Source: Burkholderia sp. WP9
GTDB taxonomy: Bacteria; Pseudomonadota; Gammaproteobacteria; Burkholderiales; Burkholderiaceae
DNA: 64,000 bases
Assembly (NCBI RefSeq): GCF_900104795.1
Contig: NZ_FNTG01000002.1
Coordinates: 744,001-808,000 of the forward strand
Reading direction: 5' to 3'
Numbering within the stretch: position 1 is the stretch's first letter; every line of letters starts with the position of its first letter. The position numbers and the translations under genes were made by a program. Below are positions 17,152 to 25,440 of the stretch, piece by piece. Under the pieces are notes generated by a model. That model was given only the letters and a program-made list of their open reading frames with translations. It was not told where the DNA came from and searched no databases.

Positions 17152-19370
17152 ATCTGATCGGTCAACCGTTCGACCGCACCGACGGTCTGCTCAAAGTCAC
17201 CGGCGAAGCGCGCTATGCCGCCGAATTTCCCGAGGCGCGTCTTGCGCATGCGGTGCTCGTCACGAGCACGATCGCGCGCGGCACCATTGCCTCGATCGAC
17301 GCGAGCCGCGCACAGGCGCTGCCCGGCGTGCTGCTCGTCATGACGTATCAGAACGCGCCGCGCTTGCCCAATGGCGGCAAGCCCGCGTTGGCGCCGCCCG
17401 CCGGACGCCGCCTGTCGCTGCTTCAGGACAACGAGGTTCATTACAGCAACGAGCCGGTCGCCGTGGTGGTGGCCGACACGCTCGAACATGCCACCGACGC
17501 CGCGCGCCAGTTGCGTATCACCTATCAGAGCGGCGCCGCGGTCACGGACTTCGCGCTAGCCAAACCGAACGCGCACGCACCCGACAGGCCGCAAGGCCGG
17601 CAAACCGACACGCAACGCGGCAGCTTCGACGACGGCATGCAAAGCGGCACGGTGCACGTCAACGCGACCTACACCACGCCGATCGAACATCACAACCCGA
17701 TGGAGCCGCACGCCACGATGGCGCGCTGGGACGGTCCGCAGCTCACGCTCTACGATTCGACCCAAGGCGTTAGCAGCGCGGCGCAGGCGGTCGCGAAGAC
17801 GCTCGGCATGTCACCCGCCGACGTGCGCGTGATTTCGCCGTTCGTCGGCGGCGGTTTCGGTTGCAAGGGTTCGTCGTGGTCGCATGTGTCGTTGTGCGCG
17901 ATGGCGGCGAAACAGACCGGGCGCCCCGTGCGGCTCGTGCTCGAACGGCCGCAGATGTTCGGCCCGGTCGGCGCGCGTCCGCACACCGAGCAGCACTTCG
18001 TGCTCGCGGCGCGACGCGACGGCACGCTGACCGCGATGCGTCACGATAGCCTCTCGAACACCTCGGTGATCGAAGACTGGACCGAGACCTGCTGCATGGT
18101 CACGCGCATGCTGTACGCGGTGCCCAATCAGGTGACCACGCACCGCATCGTGCCGCTCAATCTCGGCACGCCGACCTTCATGCGCGCGCCGGGCGAAACG
18201 ACCGGGTCGTTCGCGCTCGAGTCCGCGATGGACGAACTCGCCGTCGCCTTGCACATGGACCCGCTCGCGCTGCGCCTGAAGAATTACGCCGAGTCCGATC
18301 CGCAGGAAAACAAGCCGTGGTCGGGCAAGTCCTTGCGCGAGTGTTATCAGATCGGCGCCGAGAAATTCGGCTGGTCACGGCGCACGAGCGAGCCTCGCTC
18401 TATGCGCAACGGCGGCACGCTGATCGGCATGGGCATGGCCACCGCGACTTATCCGGCCAATCGCAGCGAAGCCAGCGCCATTGCGCGGATCTTGCCCGAC
18501 GGCACTGCGATGGTCGCCTCCGGCACGCAGGATATCGGCACCGGCACTTACACCGTGATGACCCAGGTGGCCGCCGACGCGCTCGGCTTCGCGCCGGAAA
18601 ACATCCACTTCGCGCTCGGCGATTCGTCCTTGCCGCGAGCGCCGGTGTCTGGCGGATCGCAATCGGCGGCGAGCGTTTCGCCGGCCGTGCGCGACGCGGC
18701 GAGCCAGGCGCGCAGCCAGTTGATCGCGCTGGCGCTCGCCGATCAGGCTTCGCCCGTACACGGCATCGCGCTCGACGACATCACCGTGGAAAACGGCTGG
18801 GTGACGAGCCGCTCGCAACCGGGCAAGCGCGATCCGGCGGCGGCGATCATCGCGCGCTCGGGCGGCAAGCCGATCGAGGCGATCGCGACCGTCAAGCCCG
18901 GCGACGAAAAGCAGAGGTACTCGTTTCACTCGTTCGGTGCGGTATTCGTGGAGGTGCATGTGGATGCCGACCTCGGCACGATCCGGGTGCCGCGCGTGGT
19001 GGCCGTGTACGACGTGGGGCGCGTGCTCAACCAGAAGACGGCGCGCAGCCAGCTGATGGGCGGCATCGTGTGGGGTGTCGGGGCGGCGCTGCAGGAAGAG
19101 ACTTCGGTCGACACGCGCTATGGCCGCTTCACCAATGCGAATCTCGCGGAATATCACGTGCCGGTGAATGCCGATATCGGTTCGCTCGACATTAGCTTTA
19201 TCGACCGGCCGGATCCGTATATCAACTCGCTCGGGGTACGCGGCATCGGCGAGATCGGCATTACGGGCGTGCCGGCGGCGATTGCGAACGCGGTGTATCA
19301 CGCCACCGGCGTGCGCGTGCGCGATCTGCCCATTACGCTGGACAAGGTGATGGGCACGATGCAGGTGTGA
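17148..19370 (+). CDS. paoC: Periplasmic aldehyde oxidoreductase, molybdenum subunit (PaoC/YagR-like)
   Basis: The 740-residue catalytic subunit binding the molybdopterin cytosine dinucleotide cofactor. Visible family segments are [81 protein letters not shown] and, near the end, [21 protein letters not shown] with the catalytic Glu. It oxidises aldehydes, often aromatic ones, to acids. Its ATG overlaps the paoB stop (ATGA) behind GGGAGG. It has no export signal of its own, as expected for co-export with the PaoA subunit. Confidence 0.94.
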   Translation: MNLIGQPFDRTDGLLKVTGEARYAAEFPEARLAHAVLVTSTIARGTIASIDASRAQALPGVLLVMTYQNAPRLPNGGKPALAPPAGRRLSLLQDNEVHYSNEPVAVVVADTLEHATDAARQLRITYQSGAAVTDFALAKPNAHAPDRPQGRQTDTQRGSFDDGMQSGTVHVNATYTTPIEHHNPMEPHATMARWDGPQLTLYDSTQGVSSAAQAVAKTLGMSPADVRVISPFVGGGFGCKGSSWSHVSLCAMAAKQTGRPVRLVLERPQMFGPVGARPHTEQHFVLAARRDGTLTAMRHDSLSNTSVIEDWTETCCMVTRMLYAVPNQVTTHRIVPLNLGTPTFMRAPGETTGSFALESAMDELAVALHMDPLALRLKNYAESDPQENKPWSGKSLRECYQIGAEKFGWSRRTSEPRSMRNGGTLIGMGMATATYPANRSEASAIARILPDGTAMVASGTQDIGTGTYTVMTQVAADALGFAPENIHFALGDSSLPRAPVSGGSQSAASVSPAVRDAASQARSQLIALALADQASPVHGIALDDITVENGWVTSRSQPGKRDPAAAIIARSGGKPIEAIATVKPGDEKQRYSFHSFGAVFVEVHVDADLGTIRVPRVVAVYDVGRVLNQKTARSQLMGGIVWGVGAALQEETSVDTRYGRFTNANLAEYHVPVNADIGSLDISFIDRPDPYINSLGVRGIGEIGITGVPAAIANAVYHATGVRVRDLPITLDKVMGTMQV

Positions 19371-19539
19371 TGCGTGGGTCTTCGCGTGGGTCTTTGCGTC
19401 CGCGCTGGCCGTCGCGTTCGCGTGCGCCGTTACGTTGGCGTGCGTCAATGCGTTCGCATACGCCGATGCGTTTCATGGTGACGCCGATTCGTTTCGATCG
19501 AAGTCGCTAAGTTATGCAAACGCATCGCGATATCGAACA

Positions 19540-19570
19540 GCAAGCGCCATGCATACGCATTGGCGCTTGC
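19540..19570. other. Hairpin after the molybdoenzyme operon
   Basis: A perfect 10-bp inverted repeat, GCAAGCGCCA / TGGCGCTTGC, with an 11-nt loop. No T run follows, so it may be a Rho-linked or mRNA-end structure rather than an intrinsic terminator. The DNA before it (19371-19520) is a low-complexity mix of GCGTTCGCGTGC-like words with no supported gene. Confidence 0.5.
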
Positions 19571-19626
19571 CTACGGCTGCGTTGCATCGCACAATCGACC
19601 TCATCTTTTGCTCCCGGTGTCCGTCC

Positions 19627-20214
19627 ATGGCCTACGCCTCGCTCGCCACTGGCGTGTTGCTCGCCGCCGGCTTCGGTTCGCGCTTCGACCCGGACGGCCT
19701 GCACAATAAACTGCTTGCACGTATGCCCGACGGCACACCGGTCGCGCATGAATCCGCGCATCGGCTGCTACGGGTCGTGACGCGGGTGCTGGCCGTGGTG
19801 CGGCCGGGTTCGGACGCGCTCGCGCGGCTGCTCAACGACGCCGGTTGCGACGTGGTGTTCGCGCGCGATGCCGAACGCGGCATGGGCGCGAGCCTCGCGG
19901 CCGGCATCGAGGCAGCCGAAGGCGCCGAGGGCTGGATCGTCGCGCTCGCCGACATGCCGCGCATCGCCACTTCGACGATCGAAGACGTGGCGCGCGCACT
20001 CGACGGCGGTGCTTCGCTGGTCGCGCCGTTTTATCAGGGGCAGCGGGGACATCCGGTCGGCTTCGGCATCGAGCATCGCAACGCGCTGCTAGCGCTCGAT
20101 GGCGATACCGGCGCAAAGTCGTTGTTCATGTCGCAACGGGTGACGCGATTGGATGTCGACGATGCGGGCATTTTGCGCGATGTCGATACGCCCGAGGATT
20201 TACGCGACGTCTAG
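19627..20214 (+). CDS. Molybdenum cofactor cytidylyltransferase-like nucleotidyltransferase (MocA family)
   Basis: A 195-residue MobA-like NTP transferase. It has the nucleotide-binding signature LLAAGFGSRFDPDGLHNKLL, followed by GASLAAGIEAAEGAEGWIVALADMPRI and FYQGQRGHPVGFG, the MocA/YgfJ pattern. Enzymes of this type join CTP to molybdopterin to make the dinucleotide form that paoC-type enzymes require, and the gene lies directly after that operon. That link supports the role but is inference. The ATG (MAYASLATGV) lacks a strong ribosome site. Confidence 0.82.
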   Translation: MAYASLATGVLLAAGFGSRFDPDGLHNKLLARMPDGTPVAHESAHRLLRVVTRVLAVVRPGSDALARLLNDAGCDVVFARDAERGMGASLAAGIEAAEGAEGWIVALADMPRIATSTIEDVARALDGGASLVAPFYQGQRGHPVGFGIEHRNALLALDGDTGAKSLFMSQRVTRLDVDDAGILRDVDTPEDLRDV

Positions 20215-20279
20215 GCGTGACGCCCCGGCCGGGGTCGCTGTGACGCGGCAGGCTTGATCCGGACGGGCGTTCAGGCGCA

Positions 20280-20299
20280 TACTGTACATCTATACAGTA
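20280..20299. promoter_or_regulatory. LexA box (SOS operator)
   Basis: TACTGTACATCTATACAGTA is an extended palindrome around CTGT-N8-ACAG (20282-20297), matching the gamma/beta-proteobacterial LexA consensus. It lies 54 bp before the UdgX gene start, where it would cover the promoter. A box with 19 of 20 identical bases occurs at 34439-34458. Confidence 0.88.
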
Positions 20300-20352
20300 T
20301 TTTGTCCGCGAGGGTTGGCGCTTTACGTTGCGCATGGCCGCGGCGCGCCCGC

Positions 20353-21945
20353 ATGAAACGCATTTCTATCGAACCGACTTTCGCCGCGTGGCGCCGCGCG
20401 GCGCGGGAGTTACTGCTGCAAGAGGTCGAGCCGGCGCGGATCGAATGGGTCGAGTGTGATTCGGACGCTTCGAGCCATTCGGGCAATTCGAGCCATTCGG
20501 GCAATTCAAACCATTCGGGCCCTTCGAACCATTCGGGCAATTCGGGCCCTTCGAACCATTCGGGCAATTCGGGCCCTTCGAGCCCTTCGACCAATGCCGG
20601 CACTCACACCCCCAATGTTCCGGATAGCCCCGCCACCACTCCGGCGGTCGCCGCTCCCGCCGTTCCTCGTGAACTGCTCGCCCGGCTGAAAACCGCGGCC
20701 TGCTTCCGCTCCCCGGACCGCTGGTCCCTGCTCTACCGCATTCTGTGGCGTTGGACTAGCGGCGAGCGCCACGTCCTCGATCTGCTGGACCACGACGGCG
20801 CGCTGCTCGATCAGCGTATCCGCTCCGTGGAGCACGAAACCGACGATCTACTACTACTCACCCTGTTCAGGCGGCGCGATCCGTCCATGGGGCTGCCGGA
20901 ATTCGTCGGCTGGTACGAGCCGCATCATGATCTGCTGGAGCGCGCCGCCACACGCTTCGCCGAGCGGATGGGCGATTCCACGTGGATGCTGGCGACGCCA
21001 CACGGCGCGGCGTTCTGGAACGGCATGCTGCTGCGAATCGACCGGCCGTCGGCGGATAACGGCGAGCACCCTCTCTCCGCGAGCCGGCAGCACTCACCAG
21101 CCATGCAGATGTTGCCACCGGGCGCCATGGCCGGCGAAGCCACGACCAGCGAACCCACCGAGGCGCTCTGGCTCGCGTATTACACCAGCGTCTTCAACGG
21201 CGCGCCGGCGCCCGTGCCACTGCGCTACTGGAGAACGCCGCCCGCAGGCCCGCCGCTGCCCGCGCACCTCGCACGCGAGCGCAGCCGTATCGGCGCGCAG
21301 AGCGGCACCGTCACCGTCCCGGACATGCCGCCCATTGAATATTCAGCGATCACGCCACCGTTGCGCGAGCCGACCGGTCCGCTAACCACCTGCCGGCGCT
21401 GCGCGTTGTGGCGCAACGCGAAGCAGGCCGTCGCGGGCACCGGTCCCGCTCAGGCGGCGATCATGGTGGTCGGCGAACAACCCGGTGAGCATGAGAACCA
21501 GACCGGCGAGCCCTTCACCGGCCCCGCCGGTCAGTTGCTGGACACCGTGCTCGCGCGCGCCGGACTCGCACGCGCGGCGCTGTATCTGACCTATGCCGTC
21601 AAACACTACAAGTGGGAAACGCTCGATCAGCAGCGCGTGCACCGCACACCCGCGCTGCGCGAGGTCGAGGCTTGCCAGTATTGGCTGGAGCAAGAGCTTG
21701 CGCAGGTCGCGCCGCGAGTGGTCGTTACGCTCGGCGCGACCGCGCTGAAGGCGCTGACCGGTGCGCACGTCAATCTATCGGAATATCTGGGGCAGACCAT
21801 CGATCACGGCGGGCGGCTGATCGTGCCGACGTGGCACCCGTCGTATGCGTTGAAGACGGTTGACGCCCGGTTGCGCGAGGATATCGTCGCGGGGATGGTG
21901 GCGGCGTTCAGTCGCGCGGCGGCGCTGGTGGCCGAAGGGGCATAG
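20353..21945 (+). CDS. udgX: DUF4130-UdgX fusion: uracil-DNA glycosylase family, SOS-regulated
   Basis: A 530-residue two-domain DNA repair protein. The N-terminal DUF4130/TIGR03915-like part (about 110-310; ELLARLKTAACFRSPDRW, RDPSMGLPEFVGWYEPHHDLLERAA) follows a Ser/Gly/His repeat linker (about 40-80). The C-terminal part is a family-4-like uracil glycosylase: LTTCRRCALW (Fe-S Cys), GEQPGEHENQTGEPFTGPAGQLLD, YAVKHYKWE, QQRVHRTP and VPTWHPSYALK. His430 in RVHRTP aligns with the His of the UdgX R-loop that forms a covalent bond to DNA after uracil removal. The LexA box upstream indicates DNA-damage induction. Usual radical-SAM partners of DUF4130 proteins are not adjacent. Confidence 0.88.
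   Translation: MKRISIEPTFAAWRRAARELLLQEVEPARIEWVECDSDASSHSGNSSHSGNSNHSGPSNHSGNSGPSNHSGNSGPSSPSTNAGTHTPNVPDSPATTPAVAAPAVPRELLARLKTAACFRSPDRWSLLYRILWRWTSGERHVLDLLDHDGALLDQRIRSVEHETDDLLLLTLFRRRDPSMGLPEFVGWYEPHHDLLERAATRFAERMGDSTWMLATPHGAAFWNGMLLRIDRPSADNGEHPLSASRQHSPAMQMLPPGAMAGEATTSEPTEALWLAYYTSVFNGAPAPVPLRYWRTPPAGPPLPAHLARERSRIGAQSGTVTVPDMPPIEYSAITPPLREPTGPLTTCRRCALWRNAKQAVAGTGPAQAAIMVVGEQPGEHENQTGEPFTGPAGQLLDTVLARAGLARAALYLTYAVKHYKWETLDQQRVHRTPALREVEACQYWLEQELAQVAPRVVVTLGATALKALTGAHVNLSEYLGQTIDHGGRLIVPTWHPSYALKTVDARLREDIVAGMVAAFSRAAALVAEGA
20470..20592 (+). repeat. Low-complexity in-frame repeat in the UdgX-fusion linker
   Basis: About 120 bp of degenerate 9- and 18-bp units built on CATTCGGGCAATTCG encode iterated NHSGNS, SHSGNS and GPS peptides. 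The array stays in frame and should be prone to length variation between strains. Confidence 0.85.
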
Positions 21946-22201
21946 CGTTCGCGCCTGGCCAGACGATTTTCCAATACAGAAAATCAGCTTAAGCGCTCAC
22001 TTGTGACTTCTTAAGGCGTCTTATCAATCACATGTGCGTGGTCAGGCACGCCACTTGCGGCCCACAAAAGCGCCGCGCAAGCCCCGCCGATTCCGCCTAA
22101 GCTGATGTGACGCCGCGTTTTCCCGCGCACCAGCGGGACGCTCGGGGCACAGTCGGCCAACCTCATCACAGCCCGCGCGTCGCGAACCCATCACACGTCC
22201 C

Positions 22202-22906
22202 ATGAGCGAAACCAGCCCGCGCCTTTTCATCGTCTCGCCCCATTTCGACGACGCCGTTTTCAGCTGCGGCGCGTTGCTCGCCGCGCATCCCGACGCCGCG
22301 GTCTGCACAGTGTTCGCCGCGCCGCCCGAGCAGCCGATGCATACCGAATGGGACGCCCGGTCGGGCTTCAACGACGCCCATCAGGCCATTCACGAGCGCA
22401 CGCTGGAAGACAACCGCGCACTCGAAGTGCTCGACGCGATTCCGCTGCGCATGCCGTTTCGCGACAGCCAGTATTTGGACTCGCCATCGATCGGCAAACT
22501 GGCGGCGGCGCTCGAAGAAACCATCTACCGCACGACCGCGAATACGCTGCTCATGCCGCTCGGCCTGTATCACGACGACCACGTGCGGGTGTTCGAGGCC
22601 TGCTGCGAAATCCTGCCGCGCCTGTCGCATCTGACCTGGTTCGGCTACGAGGAAGCGATTCACCGCCGCACGCCCGGCGTGGTGCAGGCGCGGCTCGCCG
22701 ATCTCGCGCAGCGCGGCATCGTCGCGACACCGGCCCAGCCGAGCGCCAGCTATACGATCGATCCACAACGCCGCGCGCAACTCAAACGCGAAGCCGTCAA
22801 CGCTTACGAAAGCCAGTTGCGCGCATTCGGCGCGGGCAATTACGACGACATTTTCGCCACCGAGCGTTACTGGCAGCTCAGCGCGGGCCGTCGTGCGAAA
22901 AAGTAA
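22202..22906 (+). CDS. PIG-L/LmbE family deacetylase
   Basis: A 234-residue zinc-dependent N-deacetylase-like protein. It has the signature SPHFDDAVFSCG (His14, Asp16, Asp17; a variant of PHPDDE) and the second metal/catalytic cluster LYHDDHVRVF. Family members remove acetyl groups from GlcNAc-containing molecules; the substrate here is unknown. It lies upstream of a small Pro-rich gene and convergent with the AEP operon. A link to phosphonoglycan modification is possible but unsupported. No clear ribosome site. Confidence 0.85.
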   Translation: MSETSPRLFIVSPHFDDAVFSCGALLAAHPDAAVCTVFAAPPEQPMHTEWDARSGFNDAHQAIHERTLEDNRALEVLDAIPLRMPFRDSQYLDSPSIGKLAAALEETIYRTTANTLLMPLGLYHDDHVRVFEACCEILPRLSHLTWFGYEEAIHRRTPGVVQARLADLAQRGIVATPAQPSASYTIDPQRRAQLKREAVNAYESQLRAFGAGNYDDIFATERYWQLSAGRRAKK

Positions 22907-23007
22907 GAGACGCGGCGCGCCGGAAACGTCTACGCTTGAAAAGAGCGGCCGGCGTGGGTTCGACCTCGCCGCCCGTACTGTCCTCTTCTCCAGCCAAAGG
23001 TGCCGTC

Positions 23008-23160
23008 ATGAGCTACGACATGCATACCAGCCCGATTCCCGATCCCAATGCCGATCCGAACCGCGACCCGGAAGCCGATCCGCTGGTGCCGCCGTCACCC
23101 GGCCACCATACCGAAGAACCGCAGCGGCCCGATGGGCCGCCGGACAAAGATCCGGTGTGA
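23008..23160 (+). CDS. Small Pro/Asp-rich hypothetical protein (50 residues)
   Basis: MSYDMHTSPIPDPNADPNRD is followed by more Pro- and Asp-rich, probably disordered sequence ending DGPPDKDPV. AAAGG lies about 7 bp before the ATG, supporting translation. Not recognised as a named family, and no function can be assigned. It sits 101 bp after the PIG-L gene on the same strand. Confidence 0.5.
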   Translation: MSYDMHTSPIPDPNADPNRDPEADPLVPPSPGHHTEEPQRPDGPPDKDPV

Positions 23161-23193
23161 CCGCGTTGCGCGGCCAGCCACCGGAAGCGCGAA

Positions 23194-24261
23194 TCAACGC
23201 GTCAGTTCGCTAAAGCCTTGCAACAGACGGTCGATGTCGGCGGCGTGAATGTTGCCCATCGTCGAAATGCGGAACAGTTCCGCCGACAAACCGCCCTGCC
23301 CCGCGTAGATGACGAAGCCGCGCGCCTTGAGCGCGTCGTGCAGTTGCGGATAAGCGACGCCGGCCGGCAGACGGTACGCGCGCAGCACCACCGACGACTG
23401 CTCGGGCGGCAACACGCTGCCGATGCCGCGCTCGGCAAGCCCCGCGCGCGCCTGTTCGGCGAGCGCCGCGTAGCGCGCATGACGTGCGCGCCAACCGCCT
23501 TCGTCGGCGAGTTCGCGCAGCGCTTCGACAAGTGCGTAGTACGCATGCACGGAAGGCGTGAACGGCGTGTTGCGCTGATCCTGCAAACGCGCAAGACGTC
23601 CGAGATCGAGGTAGTACGTGCGGCTCGCCGCCTCTCCGAGCGCCGCGCGGCGCACCAGCACGAACGACGCGCCCGGCACGCCATGCAGGCACTTGTTCGC
23701 CGTGGCCGCCACCGCGTCGAGACTCGTGTCGGTGAAATCGATCGATTCCGCGCCGAAGCTGCTGACGCCGTCCACCAGCAAACGCAGCCCACGTTCGCGG
23801 CACAATGCGCCGAGCGCGGCCAGATCGTTCAGGCGGCCCGTCGTGGTTTCGTGATGGATCACGGCGACGTGTGTGAACGCCTTGTCCGCGTCGAGGCGTT
23901 CGGCGATCTTCGCGAGGTCGGGCGCCTGCATCCAGTCGTGCTTCAGCGATTCATGCGCGATCCCGTACTGCGTGGCGATCTGCGAAATACGCTCGCCGTA
24001 CACGCCGTTTTCCACCACGAGCAGCTTGCCGTTCTGCGGCACCAGCGCCGCGGTCATGCTTTCGACCGCCGCCGTGCCTGAGCCGGTCATCAGGACCGCT
24101 TGCCATTCGCCGGCATCGAGGCCGTACAGATCGACCAGACGCGTGCGGGCCTCTTCCTGCAAATCGAAAAACTCGCTTTCGCGATGGCACAGATCCGTCT
24201 GCAATAGGCTGTTGCGAACGCGTTCGGTGAGCGTCACCGGACCGGGATTGAGTAGCAGCAT
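23194..24261 (-). CDS. phnW: 2-aminoethylphosphonate-pyruvate transaminase
   Basis: A 355-residue fold type I PLP enzyme. LLLNPGPVTLTERVR, TDLCHRESEF, MTGSGTAAVESM, HHETTTGRLND, DGVSSFGAE and ATANKCLHGVPG (PLP lysine Lys190) are diagnostic of PhnW. It interconverts phosphonoacetaldehyde and 2-aminoethylphosphonate. Because it is last in an operon with PEP mutase and phosphonopyruvate decarboxylase, it should run in the biosynthetic direction here. AAGGAG precedes the ATG; 15 bp separate it from the upstream gene. Confidence 0.95.
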   Translation of the reverse strand: MLLLNPGPVTLTERVRNSLLQTDLCHRESEFFDLQEEARTRLVDLYGLDAGEWQAVLMTGSGTAAVESMTAALVPQNGKLLVVENGVYGERISQIATQYGIAHESLKHDWMQAPDLAKIAERLDADKAFTHVAVIHHETTTGRLNDLAALGALCRERGLRLLVDGVSSFGAESIDFTDTSLDAVAATANKCLHGVPGASFVLVRRAALGEAASRTYYLDLGRLARLQDQRNTPFTPSVHAYYALVEALRELADEGGWRARHARYAALAEQARAGLAERGIGSVLPPEQSSVVLRAYRLPAGVAYPQLHDALKARGFVIYAGQGGLSAELFRISTMGNIHAADIDRLLQGFSELTR

Positions 24262-24276
24262 GGGCGCTCCTTGACT

Positions 24277-25440
24277 TCAAGCGGCGCCGATGTGGCGCAT
24301 GAGACGCGTCTTCACATCCGGCGGAGTAATGGTGGGACGCGGCAGCCCGTCGGGCGTGCCGCGGCGAATGGCCAGACGCACGAAACGCGGACCGTCGAGC
24401 GGCGCCGCTTCGAACAGGTCGTCGATCACGGCCGCGTCGTCGCTTTCGAGCGCCGACGCGTAACCGCACGCCGCGGCGACGCCCGCAAACGAAACCTGCG
24501 TCGACACCGTCGCCTGACCGCCCGTGGAGTCATGCGCGCCGTTATCGAGCAGCACGTGCGTGAGATTCGACGGCCCGTATGCGCCGAGGGTCGCGAACGC
24601 GCCCATGCGCATGAGCGCCGCGCCGTCGCCGTCGAGCGCGACCACATGCAGATCGGGACGCGCGAGCGCGAGACCCAGCGCGAACGGCGTCACGCAACCC
24701 ATCGAGCCGACCATGTACAACTGGTTCGGACGGTCGTCGATCGCGTACAGTTCGCGCCCGCAAAATCCGGTCGAGGCAAGCACCACCGTCGATTCGAGCG
24801 GCGTGTGCGCGATCACCTTTTTCAACGCGTCGTGACGCGAAGCGAGTTCGCTCGCCGCGAGATTCGCGAACCGCGACTGCGGTGCAACGGGCACGCGGCG
24901 CTCGCTCGCGCCGCTGTCCTTCAACTCGTACGGCGCCACGCTGCCTTTTTGCATCACCAACGCATACGGGCGGCCGGTTTCATCCATATGCGCGATGGCG
25001 CGATCGAGAGCCGGGCCGATTGCGTCGGCCTCGGTCGGGAATGTTTCCCAGGGAATCTCCATCGTGTCGAGCATGGCGGGTGTGACGGGACCCATCAAGG
25101 CGTGCTGCGGTTCGTCGGCGACACCGGGCTGGCCGCGCCACGTAACGATTAGCAATTGCGGCAGACGGAAGGTCCACGTGAGCGACGTCAACGGGCTCAC
25201 GGCGTTGCCGAGTCCGGAGTTCTGCATCATGGTGATGCCGCGCCGGCCGTTGCGCGCGCCAAGCGTGACACCCGCGATCAGGGCGACGGCGTCGCCCTCG
25301 TTGGCCGCCGATACGTAATGCAGTGACTCGTCCTGCAACACGTAGTTGATGAACGGCGTCAGATACGAACACGGTACGCCCGCATACCAGTCGAAGCCGC
25401 GCTCGCGCGCCGCCTCGACGAACTGTGCCGCCTCGATCAT
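24277..25440 (-). CDS. aepY: Phosphonopyruvate decarboxylase
   Basis: A 387-residue ThDP-dependent enzyme that makes phosphonoacetaldehyde from phosphonopyruvate, the irreversible step that pulls the PEP mutase equilibrium forward. The N-terminal part has [17 protein letters not shown] and [36 protein letters not shown] is characteristic. The C-terminal ThDP motif is [14 protein letters not shown] through [13 protein letters not shown]. The start overlaps the PEP mutase stop by 4 bp (ATGA), so translation is coupled. Confidence 0.95.
   Translation of the reverse strand: MIEAAQFVEAARERGFDWYAGVPCSYLTPFINYVLQDESLHYVSAANEGDAVALIAGVTLGARNGRRGITMMQNSGLGNAVSPLTSLTWTFRLPQLLIVTWRGQPGVADEPQHALMGPVTPAMLDTMEIPWETFPTEADAIGPALDRAIAHMDETGRPYALVMQKGSVAPYELKDSGASERRVPVAPQSRFANLAASELASRHDALKKVIAHTPLESTVVLASTGFCGRELYAIDDRPNQLYMVGSMGCVTPFALGLALARPDLHVVALDGDGAALMRMGAFATLGAYGPSNLTHVLLDNGAHDSTGGQATVSTQVSFAGVAAACGYASALESDDAAVIDDLFEAAPLDGPRFVRLAIRRGTPDGLPRPTITPPDVKTRLMRHIGAA

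Noticed and set aside
18375..19448. Leftward 357-codon frame with a MTHANVTAHANATASADAKT start
   Set aside because: Shadow of paoC extended by low-complexity GCGT-rich DNA; not a real gene.
23218..24081. 287-codon plus-strand frame over phnW
   Set aside because: Antisense of phnW, whose PLP lysine and family motifs are clear.
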